64,000 nt of DNA from Hawksworthiomyces lignivorus (Eukaryota; Ascomycota; Sordariomycetes; Ophiostomatales; Ophiostomataceae). The notes under the pieces were generated by a model. It saw nothing but the letters and a program-made list of their open reading frames with translations, was not told where the DNA came from and made no database searches. The position numbers and the translations under genes were made by a program. The DNA is taken from assembly GCA_002917075.1 (NCBI GenBank), contig NTMA01000086.1, forward strand, positions 112,366 to 176,365, written 5' to 3'. This document shows, in pieces, positions 12,610 to 24,318 of this stretch (within the stretch, counting starts at the first letter, position 1; the number at the start of each line of letters is the position of its first letter).

Positions 12610-12986
12610 AGCGCTCTCGAACCTTTCCCGAGGGCGAATAGTCCAGAGAGGAGGAGCCGCTCCTCGTTCTTTCATCATCTATGTGTACCATCTTTGCCAT
12701 GACCAAGGGCGTTTTGTTTTCTGTATTCGGGAGAGTTTATTAGGTCTTCGACATCTTTACATTTGACACTGAGGGATCTTTTTGAATTGCATTTTAGGCG
12801 TTAAATAAACCTGATTGCTTCCATACATAGAAATTTTCTTATAAGGGCCTGATGTGATAGAAACGTAGGAAAAAATCGCTCTTCAGGAGCATGTCATCTA
12901 CAGCTGTAGATGCATATTGCCTCTCTATATAAATCATATGACAATATCGCTAGGGTCATATAGTCATTCGTAAAGTCTTAGGCGGC
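12610..12986. other. Convergent intergenic spacer
   Basis: A short AT-rich spacer between the ends of the transporter (plus) and palB (minus). It presumably holds both 3' UTRs. Nothing else recognised. Confidence 0.5.
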
Positions 12987-15900
12987 CTACGCCTCCTGCC
13001 ACGGGTGCGCCTGGAGCCGGTCGCTGCTGAGGACGTCCACCTGGATCCCCACGTCTGGCAGCGACCGCCCGTTGCGCACGTCCACCACGATGCGGAACCA
13101 TGGCGCCGCCGCCTCGCGGCCTTGGTACACCGACGCCCGGCCGAGCGCCACCTCGTCCGTCCGCAGCCCGGCCACGGTCATGTTCTGGAACTCGCCGCCC
13201 CCGGTCGCCGCAATGACCTCGCCCTCGCGGCCGCTCGTGGCGGCCACGGCCGCGCTGCCGCTGTCGCCCATGCGCTCGACCGACACGCGCACGGCCGTGG
13301 TGCTGGCTGCTGCTGCTGCCGCCGCCGTCGCGGTGTACACGGAGCGGGCGCGGCGCTCGACGGCCTGCACGACGAGGTTGATGCGCGTATTGAGCCGGGT
13401 CTCCAAGACCGCCTGCCGCCGCAGCTCGCCCTCGTCCGCGCCGTCGGATCCTCTGTTCTTATCGTCAAATTCCAGCATCAGCGGCTCTAGGGCCGTCCGG
13501 AATTTGCCCGCGTCCTCGGCGGGAATGGGCCGCAGCTCGATCGGCACGGCGGAGCCGACCCGCAGCGTGTACCCAGTATGCTGGCCGCGCTCAAAGGTCG
13601 ACACGACGACGGTATAAGTGCCGGCGTCGACGATTCCAGGCCCGAAGCCGGCGCTGCCGCTACTGACGCTTCGCGACAGCGTCGGTACAGAAGCAGGAGC
13701 GGAAGCAGACGCCGTGGTGGACACGTGCGCCGACGGCGTGCGCGGCGTCACCGAAGCCAGCGCGCAGCCGCGCTGGTACTCGCCAGACGACACGACGAGG
13801 TCGCGCACCGCCAATGAAGCAACGCGGCGGCCGCGCGCCCACACCAGGTCCACACGCACAGGCACGTCGTCCGCCTCCGCACACAGCAGCAGTGTCAGAG
13901 GGGTGGCCGCCGGAAGAGTCAGCGCATACTGAGGGTTGCGCACAAAATCGGGGGACGCGGCGCTGCCGCCGGCCGTTGCCATCGACCAAGCATCGGAAAT
14001 CTCTTGCTGGTGGATGAGCATGTCCGCTGCGGGGGCGACCTGCAGCGGCGTCAACGAATAGAATGAGAGCGTGAATGAGTAGCTTGGCAGCGGCAGCATC
14101 GACTGCGCTGCCACTACTGTGTACGTTACGCCCTTGCGCGCCTCGAAGCGGACCAGCGTCTGCGGCGAATCCACGAGAGGTCCGCGATGCAGCCATCGAG
14201 GCTGATCAGACAACTGAACGCGCTTCCCGGAGGCAGAGTACGCATACAGTGAGATGAACCCAACTTGGCTTGAAGACGGTGGTTCGGGGTCCGAGGAAAC
14301 GACATTGACAGAATCGACCTTGCCCTGCCTATTGAAAAAGGCAGACGCCGAGCGGCGTTTTTTGCGAATAATGTCCAGCTCGACATCTTGGAAGTGCCGG
14401 TTCAGCAGGATCCAGACCGGGCCGTCCGTGTCGGACTTGACAGCATACTGCGGATTGGATGCAAACGAATGCGCCATTGCCTTTGAAGGGAGTGTCCAGT
14501 TGAAGTGGTGGTCCTGGCGGTGCGTAAACAGTGACGGGTTCCAGTTCAGGTAGAGCGACTCGTAATATTGAATAACGTCGTCGAATCCTATCCAGAATGT
14601 GCCTGTCATTGGATAGGCAGCTGTGAAGGCGGCAGAAGACAATCCCCTGCCGCGCCAGACAAGGCCATCGCACCAGGGGTTCTTGACAAGCATGCGCCGG
14701 GCTCCGCTGCTGTCTACTTCCAAATCAAGCACGGCATAGTCGTGGTCGCCGGCCAGGCCAAGAAGCGATTCTTCTGGAGCCGACAGCCGGCCAGTGCCAA
14801 GAGTCACCATGACATCGCCGTGGTCAAACGCCTTCTTCACGCGGTGCCATATCTGATCCAGATCCGTCTCGCTGCTCTGGATAAAAACCTGCTCGGGAAT
14901 CCAGCCCGTGAGAACCCACAGATCGGTGCCAGAATTGCTCCCAGGGAAGTCGTAGCCGCCGTGGACTTTCAGATACGCCTTTTCTAGCAGCGCCGGCCAA
15001 ATCAAAAGCGGGTTGTGGCGGTCGACAACGAACAGCGTCCGCGACGTCGATGATGGAAGCCGGTCGTCAACGACAACCTTGCGGAATGTCCCGTTGAAGT
15101 GCATACGGAAAATGTACTTGCCATTTTCCGAGATCCGAGGCTGCCCCTTGGCCGAATCGAAGGGACTCATTATCGTGGCCAAGAGCGATGGCCGCTGGCC
15201 ACGGCTGTCTGTGTGCTTGATCATGGCACATAGACTTGCTACGACAGAACAGTCCGTCGTGATGTCCTGCACGAGGTCGGGATCCTGTTTGGCTAGCATA
15301 AATCGTTCTGCAGGCCGAGGGCCCTCTGTTGGGTTTTGATCTAAGAGCGTCTCTAGGAACAGATCGGCTGGCCGCTTCCAGCCCGCAAAAATCTCGCTCT
15401 GAGGGTGCGACATGGAGAAGGCAGTATCATCTCTGACGCAAAAGCGCGAAACAAATTAGCACACATGCAAACCATGGATCCCATAACTTTCTTTGGTGCC
15501 ATACTCATAAAGGGCGTTGCTGGATGAGGATCGCAGAAACACCTCGTCCGTCGGCTCTGCTTCCCAAGGAGGAAACACGGATCCATGAAGTCGTGAAGCC
15601 TTGAGAAGGATAATCTGCTCCTTCTTTGAAAGCTCTCTGCTCGACAGAGGGTGGCTGGCGTTCGGCGCCGTGTTCGCGGCCTCGGTGACGCGGGCGATCG
15701 GACGTGCCACACTTCGATCTGTTAACTTTGATGAAACGCCGCCTGGTGTTGTGGTCGTCGCAGTCTCTTTTGCCACTGAATCATCAGCTTTCAGACGCTC
15801 CCCACGAGCCATCAGCTCGTCACATTTCCTGCGGAGGCGAGTGCGCTCTGCCGGGCTGGTGGCTTCCTGTACAGCTTTCATGTACAGCTCGACGGCAGCG

Positions 15901-16035
15901 ATGACATGCTGCAACGCCGCTTTCCCGGATTTCTGGCCGATCAAGGCCTCTTGCTCCTAACCATATCTGTCAGAGACTCCATTTTGGGGCATCATCAATA
16001 TGCAAAATCAAACATACCTTTGCTTTAGCCTCCAT
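12987..16035 (-). CDS. palB: Calpain-like protease PalB/Rim13 of the ambient-pH pathway
   Basis: Three exons on the minus strand, 16035-16018, 15956-15488 and 15430-12987, giving about 976 residues. The first exon is only six codons (MEAKAK). The N-terminus reads as an MIT domain (ALQHVIAAVELYMKAVQEAT). The calpain core follows, with catalytic Cys near residue 223 in TTDCSVVASLCAM, His in GDHDYAVLDLEV and Asn in VKNPWCDGLVW. The C-terminal half carries the two C2-like/calpain-III-like beta domains typical of PalB. In fungi PalB is recruited to ESCRT-III and cleaves the pH factor PacC/Rim101 under alkaline conditions. Intron 2 has two usable donors (15487 or 15472), both in phase with acceptor 15431; I prefer the 57-bp version. 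All key residues are present. Confidence 0.87.
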
Positions 16036-16915
16036 AATATAAGATGAGAAAAGCGTCCAGATAGGGCCGACGCTTCATGAAGAAAATAGGATCGGATCTA
16101 GGACACCGGTGAGAAAAGTAGCGGCTCGTTCCCGACTGCTAAAAGCATTCATATTGACTACAGAAAACGGCTGCTGTGTGTCCTTAGCGAAGCAGCATTA
16201 GAGAGGCTGGATTCTTGGGAGGGCTGTGGAGACTGGGTGTTAAGAGATGCAGTTCAAGGCGCCTGAACTTCAGCTAAGGTGGCTATAATTTTTAATGGCT
16301 TTTGGGGTGCTCGCCAAGAAAGAAAGCTCAGTCGCTATTGCCCAGTAGTGCTGGACGCGGCATCTATCAAAAAGCTTAGTAATAGATGAACGACAAGCTA
16401 ATACCTCGCCATTTACTCACGAGTCGAGTCGAAAGCCTTTTAGCTCGAACAGTTCTTCTTCCATGAGCGAGAACCATCTCTCTATTATTGAAATGAGAAA
16501 GAGATTGGAATTTCAACAGCGGCATCCCTTTCGTCCACAATTTCGTTATTTCATGAAAGACTCGTCCTGAGCTAGTTTGGGGAGGTGGTTGTTGTCTTCA
16601 GGAGGCTCTCCAGTTCTGCGTCTACTATGTCTCTTGGCACAGCCTGAGCTACGCTTTTGTGTTGAAGTGAACTTTTGCCACTCTTACACGATCTATATGT
16701 TTTAGCCTCATCATCTTATTGATTATTTGTGCAAATCGACTTCTATCATGATCGCCAATAAGACCAGTCAGTTCACATGCAAACCTTACATCTCGGGCAT
16801 AGGCGAGCTGCCCTGCCTTACGAACACATTTGCTACACGAAAGGCTACGTATTGTAACTGTATAAGACAACCATACCAACTTTCAATTTATTGTTGCAGA
16901 CTTTTGGGACTGCAT
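16036..16915. promoter_or_regulatory. Region upstream of palB
   Basis: About 880 bp between the M3 peptidase stop and the palB start, with no gene recognised. It contains two copies of the PacC-type hexamer GCCARG, at 16313-16318 (plus) and 16633-16638 (minus). Two hits are close to chance expectation for this length, so a pH-feedback role is only a suggestion. Confidence 0.3.
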
Positions 16916-19178
16916 CTAGTCCAGACCTAGGTCTCGATAGTAAGCGTCCGAGCTGGGCTCTCTGCCTAGAAAGTCAGTCAAAGTCTTCATCTCATCCTGT
17001 GTTCCGCCCTTTTCGAGCACCATGTGGCGATAGCGCCTGCCAGCAGATCCGCTCATGGGGTCTTCACGGAAAGCCGCATAGAACATATCCATAGCATGCA
17101 CTTTGGACCACATGTACTGGTACATGCTGGCCTCGCCGCCGTCGATAAAGCTGTCCCACTGGGCGTAACCGTGCCTGTTGGCGGAAGTCTCAGCCTGTGT
17201 TTCGAACGAGGGAGCACACAGGAGGCAGCATGGTAACTCACTTATCCTCGGGTTGCTCGTATTCTGATAGCGCCGCGAGTCTGGTGTAGACCTCGGAGAG
17301 ATCTATCTCCCCCTCAGCGGAGTAGACCTCGATGTCCCACAGGGCAAGTCGAAGCATGCCTACAAGCACCCATCGGTCATCCGATAACTTGGTAGCAACC
17401 AAGGCTTGGATCATAGAGTCGGGAATCTGCTCGCCAGTCTCATAGTGGAATGACAAAGCCTTAAGGCCGCGTGGGTCATAGCACCATTGCTCAAGCATCT
17501 GAGACGGGGCTTCGTTAAAGTCGCCGACAGTTTCCTATCATTTCGTATAAGCATGCCAAGTCTTTTCCTTCTCATTCAAAGAAGCCATATAGGTATAGAC
17601 ATACCGCACCAAAGAACCTCGAGCACTTGGAATCGCCGGACAGATCGTGAATACAATGCCCCAGCTCATGGAACAGCACTTTCATCTCCTCGTGGTTTAG
17701 GAGGCACGGCTTGCCGTCCTCTGCTTTAGGAAATATTACCACCAAGACGGTCGACGGGTGCTTCTTCTCCCCGCTGCTAGCCTCGAAGCCCAAATTAACC
17801 GGCATGCACCGGTAGCCGCGGTGCTTGCCCTGGCGGAAGTACAGATCTAGGTACAAGTAGCCGCGGAATGTGCCGCCCTCGCCTGGATCGTCCCAGACGC
17901 TGTACATGAGCACGTCTTCGTGCCAGACTAGATCGCTCCCTCTGCCAGACGGCGAGAGCCTGGCGCGGTCTTCTTCGTTGATCTCGACAAAGACAAAGCC
18001 GAACAGGTCTCCAAAGAGCTTCAGCATATTTCTCACCGTGGGAAAGAGGGGAAAGTATTCTCGAATTTTCTGGCGGTCGAGGCCGAGGTGGTCCGCTTCC
18101 ATCTGCCGCCGGTAGTAGGGGACGTCCCAGCTGCCGATGGTGTCCTCGGCGGGGAGGCTGCGCGTCGCGCGATCGGCATTTTTGACCGCCAGCACCTCCG
18201 CCACCTGGGCGCGCCTGACAGGCTGGGCTCGCTTGCGGATGTCGGCGAGGAACGCAGAGACGGCCGCCGGCGTCTTGGCCATCTTGACCTCGAGCTGGTA
18301 GGCCGCCGTGCTCGGGTAGCCAAGTATCTGGACTGCTTCCTGCGTCAAGCTGACGGATTCTTTATAAAGAGCGATGTTGGCTTGGCCCTGTCGTCTCGTC
18401 AGCTCCAACATAATGCCGGTCTAATGCATAAAATCCGCAAAGACGTCTTGCTAACCTTCTTTCGCGACGCTACGTCAACAGCCTTCCGCGTAGCTTCCAC
18501 GTCGCAGAGGCTTGTTATGCTGATCCGCGAGTTGCTCAAGTCAATCTTGAGCTGCCCTTCGTGCGCACCAGTCCCCTTCTCGAGCTCCGCCAGCCTGTCA
18601 TCCGGAATGCCTGCGAGCTCCTCGGGCGTGAACCAGCACACGGGGCCGACCGCGTCGCTGGAATTTCGATTGAACTCCACGGTGAGGTCGGCCAGCCGCT
18701 TCTGGATCTGCTTGTACCGGTCCCGGCTCTCCTGCTTGTCCAGCAGCATCCCCCTGCGGACGTAGCTCCGCCGCTCTTCGACCAGCCACTTGAGGTGCTC
18801 CGGGTGCAGCGCCAGGCCGTCCCGCTTCTGGTACAGGGCCTCCAGGCGGCGGAAGACGTCCTCGCGCCGCGCGTCGATCTCAAACTTGGCGCGCAGCTTC
18901 CCCGCCTCGTCGGCGGCGGCGCGCACGGCGGCATCGGGGGACAGCTTCTGGAGCAGGTCCAGGGGATACACGACCAGCTGGCACTCGTCCTCGAGCGCTA
19001 TGAGCGGCGCGCACACGTTCTCGAACGTCACCTGCTCGAGGGAGACGGCGGCGACCCCGTCCAGCACGACCTGCATCCGGTCAATAAGGAGCTGATTGTC
19101 TCGTGCTATGGAGTCGGGCGTCACAGCGAAGACAAACGGGGCCGCCGGGGGGCTGCTGTAGTCGGGAGACGCCATCAT
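16916..19178 (-). CDS. M3-family metallopeptidase (thimet oligopeptidase/saccharolysin type)
   Basis: Four exons: 19178-18456, 18387-17605, 17534-17242 and 17174-16916, encoding 685 residues, the usual length for cytosolic oligopeptidases. The zinc site is in exon 2: FHELGHCIHD (HExxH near residue 478). The third ligand is the Glu of GDFNEAPSQ at the start of exon 3. The C-terminal part has the family's GGEASMYQYMWSKVHAMDMF substrate-binding region. Such enzymes degrade short peptides, including those released by the proteasome. No mitochondrial presequence is obvious (MMASPDYSSPPAAPFVF), so a cytosolic enzyme is more likely than the mitochondrial intermediate peptidase. Intron 1 could end at other AGs, but the chosen acceptor (68 bp, CTGAC branch site) keeps the family spacing between TRK and the ANIALYKE segment. 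Same strand as palB, which lies downstream. Confidence 0.88.
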
Positions 19179-20026
19179 GACTACTGTCTACGACCAGGGA
19201 TAGTTCAGGCAAGAACGTATATATGATAGGAACGGAAAAATATAGCGCGCAAGTCACAGCTCGTTGGAAAGCCTGCGATGAGCCAGTGCCATTACAATAT
19301 GCTCCAGGTAGATGGGTGACTGGAGCACAATGCTCACCCCTCGCCATTGTCTGGCCCCCAATTGTGCCGCAGGGTTGCGTCCAGAAATAGAAAAAGTCTC
19401 ATCGATTCGAATGCACCCCTCGCCCCCTCGCTCGGACAACGAGAGGGAATGATGATGTCGAATTCTGGACAGTTTCAAATATGTGTTTGAGTTGGAAGAT
19501 GTCGAAGACAAACATTGCAAACTTTGCGAAGCGACTGTCATGGCATCGGCTTTGGCTCTTTTGATTGTACTGCAAGTCTCTATAAGGCTAGCTTTCCAAA
19601 TTAGCAGTGCTTAGCAGGTTGCCAAAGAAGCTTCTCTGTAAAACCTGCTTGTACTTTTGAAGTATGTTTTATTGTTTGCAATTGCTAGAATTATACAGTT
19701 ATGAGCAGAAATAGAGTCCAAAGCGTGACGGCACCCACACTCGTATCAGAGGCGCAGAGGCAAGAGGAATTACATGACAGTACTCTGATATGCCGCTGCC
19801 CAATAGTTAATCGCTCCAACCTGACTTCCGTGCGCCCAGGCTTTTGGCTGGCTGGCTGGCTGGCTGGCGCTGGCAGCCTTACATTTCACAGCCACAGCTT
19901 CCAGCCAGCACAATGATTCTTTTGCTTTGTTCAACCTTCCCCTCTCCCAATGTCGATGTTGAGTTCGATAGGGACCGTCGTTTTCGACTCCCGCTCGACC
20001 TTGTCCGCTAACGAACCTAGCCCACT
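19179..20026. other. Intergenic region between M3 peptidase and the HET gene
   Basis: No gene recognised. It separates two divergently transcribed genes and marks the change from GC-rich core sequence to the AT-richer receptor island. A (GGCT)n microsatellite occurs near 19847-19869. Confidence 0.45.
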
Positions 20027-23000
20027 ATGCGACTCCTAGAATGCAGCCTTAATGGCAATTTCAGCTTGACTGAGGACTTGACCGGCAACAATATCCCTCC
20101 CTACGCTATCCTATCGCACAGATGGGGACCAAACAGCGAAGAGGTTACTTATAGGGACGTGGTCGACGGTACTGGTAAAGGAAAGACTGGCTACAAGAAG
20201 CTCAGGTTTTGTGCGGAGCAAGCAAGGTGTGACAACCTCCGATACTTCTGGGTGGATACTTGTTGCATCGACAAATCAAACAACAGCCAGCTCTCTGAGG
20301 CAATAAATTCGATGTTTCGATGGTACCGCGATGCAGCTCGATGCTATGTGTACTTGTCTGACGTTTCCATCACTGCTGATCAATCCCAACCGGCATGGGA
20401 GCCATCTTTTCGGGCAAGTAAATGGTTCACCCGGGGCTGGACATTGCAAGAGCTGATAGCACCAGCATCGGTCGAATTTTTCACGAAGGAGGGCCAGCGA
20501 CTTGGTGATAAGGGGTCTCTTGAGCAGCAGATCCACGAGATAACGGGAATTGCTCTTTCGGCGCTTCAGGGATCGCCCCTTTCTCAATTTAGCGTTAAAG
20601 AGCGTTTTAAATGGGCAGAAACCCGGCTGACCACACGCGAGGAAGACTGGGCATACTGTCTCCTTGGCATTTTCGGAGTTTTTATGCCACTTATATATGG
20701 CGAAGGGAAGGATTATGCCCTTAAGCGACTCGAGGAAGAAGTCGAAAAAAGTAAGCAGTATTCCTTGCATAATGATTAGCAACAACCTCTCGCTAGACAA
20801 GGCCATCACCTTCGAAGCAGAGCTGGGCTAATGTCTGCAAACAATCAGAAACGCCATCGAAGTCGTTCGCATTGATCCCCTTCTGCCCCGACCCTGATTT
20901 CGTCAACCGCGGCCAGATTCTAGACCAGATCCACAGGCGATGCTCAGAAGCGCCCAGTCGCGCGGCCCTTGTCGGACTAGGCGGAGTCGGGTAAGCCTTC
21001 CGTCGCATTCCACCCTCCACTAGGACCCTCCTAACAGACCAAGAAAATCGCAGCTAGCCATTCAGTTTGCGCACCAAGTCTGACAGCAGTCGCCGAAGAT
21101 TTATGTATTCTGGGTACATGCAAGCACTCGAGCGCGTTTTGAAGAGGCATATCGCGACATCGCAGACCGGCTGCAGCTGGCTGGACGTCACGATCCTAAG
21201 ACTGATGTGCTTCGGTTGGTGTATAACTGGCTGCTTGGGGAGCAGAACGGAGAATGGCTGATGATACTTGACAATGCCGACGACATTGATATCTTCTATC
21301 CACAAAGTCACAATCGAAGCATTGTCGTTTCATTGACGCAACAACAGCACCTTGCAACCTACTTGCCGCAGAGCCGTAACGGCAGAATTCTCGTCACTTC
21401 GCGAAGCAGGGATGCAGCTGAGAGACTGATAGGCAACAACCGAAATGTCTTGTCAATATCGCCCATGAATGACGGCCAAGCAAGACAGCTGCTGAAGAAC
21501 AAGCTCCGGGATAAGTATGATGAAGAGGTAGCCACTGACCTGGTCTGCGCGCTCGAGTGCATGCCTCTTGCTATCACGCAGGCAGCTGCATATATACTGC
21601 GGCGGGCGCCTCGAATGTCACCATCTATATATTTAGACGAGTTCCGGAGGGGCGACAAGAAGAAGGCGAGTCTCCTCAATCAGAAGAACCTAGGCGACCT
21701 CCGTCGTGATACAAGTGCAGCAAACTCGGTAGTCACAACGTGGCAGATAACGTTCGAACATATTAGACAGGAGCGGCGATCGGCGGCAGACTTGCTCTCG
21801 TTTGTGAGCTTCTTTAATCCGCAGGGGATTCCAGAATGGGTGCTCCGAAGTTACCAGTGTAGCCTTAAAGAGGAGACTAGTGTCGACGACAGTGGCGGAG
21901 GCTTGGAGGACGATAGCAGAGATGATGAATTCGATGACGATATAGAAATATTACGTGGATATTCATTGATAGCGGTGACCATGCAGAAAGATGTGTGGGA
22001 GACGCATGCACTCGTTCAGTTCTGCACACATATCTGGCTCTCTTCGTTTGACAATGTAGAGAGGTGGAGGCGCACGTTTCTACAGGTTATGTCGAGAGAG
22101 TATCCACCTGGAAGGTATGAAAACTGGACGAAGTGTCAGCAATTAAATCCGCATACTGAATCGATCATCGAGGCAGAACCTCAGGGAGAGAAGGATGCAC
22201 AGAATTGGGCGCAGCTTCTGACAAATGCAGGATGGTATGAATATGAAATGGGAAGATACGATACAGCAGAGAGAATGTTGAGAAAGGCAGTCAACGTAAG
22301 AGAGAGGATTCTCGGTATAGAGCATACCGATACACTCTTAAGTATCACCGTTACTGCTCTCGTACTACGATACCAGGGAAAGTACGAAGAGGCCGAACAG
22401 ATGAGCCGGCTAGAACTTGAAGGCTCTGAGAAGGCGCTCGGCGAGGATCATCCAGACACACTCACGAGCATCAACAATCTTGCTAGCGTGCTACAATACC
22501 AGGGCAAGTACGAAGAGGCCGAGCAGATGAACCGACTAGCACTTGACGGTCGTAAGAAGACGTCCGGCGAGGATCATCCAGACACACTCAGGAACATGAA
22601 CAATCTTGCTACTGTACTACAATACCAGGGCAAATACGAAGAGGCCGAACAGATGATCCGACTAGCACTTAACGGTCGTAAGAAGGCGCTCGACGAGGAT
22701 CATCCAGACACACTCAGGAACATGAACAATCTTGCTACCGTACTACAATACCAGGGCAAGTACGAAGAGGCCGAGCAGATGGTCCGACTAGCACTTGACG
22801 GTTATAAGAAGGCGCTCGGCGAGGACCATCCAAATACACTTACGAGCATCAACAATCTTGCTAGCGTGTTACGATATCAGGGCAAATACGAAGAGGCCGA
22901 GCAGATGGTCCGACTAGCACTTAACGGTCGTAAGAAGGCGCTCGGCGAGAATCATCCAGACACGCTCACGAGTATTAACAATCTTTCTAGCGTGCTACAA

Positions 23001-23531
23001 GACCAGGGCAAATACGAAGAGGCCGAGCAGATGATCCGATTAGCACTTGACGGCCGTGAGAAGGCACTCGGCGAGGATCATCCAAACACGCTCACGAGTA
23101 TTAACAATCTTGCTACCGTGTTACAAAACCAGGGCAAATACGAAGAGGCCGAGCAGATGATCCGACTAGCACTTAACGGTTATAAGAAGGCGCTCGGCGA
23201 GGATCATCCAGACACACTCACGAACATGAACAATCTTGCTAGCGTGTTACGATATCAGGGCAAATACGAAGAGGCCGAGCAGATGAACCGACTAGCACTT
23301 GACGGTTATGAGAGGGCACTCGGCAAGGATCATCCACACACGCTCACGAGCGTTTACTGCCTCGCCTATCATTTTCAGCAACAAATGCGATTCGAAGAAG
23401 CCGACGAGCTTTATCAGAGGGCCTGGAACGGCTACATAAAAGTCCTTGGACCAAATCATCCCACTACGGTAGCGTGTGGACGTAACTATGATTCTGTCAA
23501 GAAAAAGATGGCTTTGAAACATGACTGTTAA
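20027..23531 (+). pseudogene. HET-NB-ARC-TPR receptor (NLR-like) with an in-frame TGA
   Basis: Three exons: 20027-20750, 20849-20990 and 21044-23531, together 1118 codons. Residues ~1-240 are a complete HET domain: YAILSHRWG, YFWVDTCCIDK, WFTRGWTLQELIAP and TTREEDWAYCLLGIFG. An NB-ARC ATPase follows, with Walker A GLGGVGKSQLA, Walker B WLMILDNADD, sensor GRILVTSRS and MPLAITQAA. The C-terminus has about ten kinesin-light-chain-type TPRs, eight of them nearly identical. HET-NLR proteins mediate non-self recognition and cell death in fungi. The frame is interrupted only once, by TGA at 21081-21083, just after Walker A (FAHQV-stop-QQSPKIYVFWVHAS). An Arg codon CGA is the likely ancestor. No in-phase intron removes it. 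Unless this is a sequencing error, recoding or a strain-specific null, the protein stops after the HET domain and P-loop. The rest of the frame is intact, so any inactivation is recent. Confidence 0.72.
22374..23381 (+). repeat. Eight tandem 126-bp TPR-coding units
   Basis: Eight consecutive 42-codon units, each starting with QGKYEEAEQM, are spaced exactly 126 bp apart (22374, 22500 and so on to 23256) without a single indel. They differ mainly at a few residues: M-S/N/I/V-R, D/N-G-R/Y-K, and SI/NM-NNL. One divergent TPR precedes and one follows. Such high internal identity is typical of fungal incompatibility receptors whose repeats are shuffled by recombination. Confidence 0.9.
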
Positions 23532-24318
23532 ATTCAAATAGGTTTAATTAATACTCTTACACAATTTACATTATTTAATATAACATTTCCATTGCTTTTG
23601 CTCTCTCTTAGCATATAATACCTACTGATAATATGGCACGTAGAGTATAAAGGCACCGATTAAATCTCCTATGACTCTACCCCATTTGTTCTCTTGTCTC
23701 TTCGCATAGGGCTATTTATCATGAGGAGATCTACGGAGGCTACGGAGGGCCCCTCATATTAGAGAAGTGCGCTTAGACAACAATGAAACTTTGGTCCTTC
23801 TAACAAGCAATAATATCATTAAACCAAAATCTGCCCGACAAATCAATAAAACCAATCGCATCTCAGATAATCAATTGCGGTCGCACAATTGATTCTAGTG
23901 TGGCCTCCTGACATTTGCAGAATGGGTGACTGAAAGACGCAAGTAATACTTACTTGTCCCGAAATTTGCAGCAAGAGAATTTAGAGAATCGCAATAGTAG
24001 AAAATATACATGTGAGGCACGGTGAACCAAGTGAGAAAGCGCATGCAATAGAGGTAGATTTGAGCAGAGGCTCTCCACAGATGCGATTATAAGACTGAAC
24101 TTCAAAGATCAAGAACTCTTAATTAATACGAACGGGACCCCTATGGGACAGAAACAACTATGGGACTAAATAATTATTGGTACAAAGGAGATTACAATAA
24201 GCGTGTGTGAATGTGAATAGCTCCGTCTTTGCCTCCCCTGGCAGATTACTTCGTCAAACCTTACAACTTTGATATACAATTTCTGTCTCTGTTTCTGCCA
24301 TGAGACAATCATCTCTCT
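23532..24318. other. AT-rich intergenic sequence
   Basis: No gene recognised. The stretch is clearly richer in A and T than the core blocks and has stops in all frames. It could contain remains of a mutated transposon, but I see no terminal repeats or transposase motif. Confidence 0.4.

Noticed and set aside
13005..13490. Plus-strand frames opposite palB
   Set aside because: Shadow of the palB coding strand; no recognisable domain.
20799..20832. Possible small exon inside intron 1 of the HET gene
   Set aside because: It leads to a TAA in the only compatible frame; skipping it gives a clean phase match to the linker before NB-ARC.
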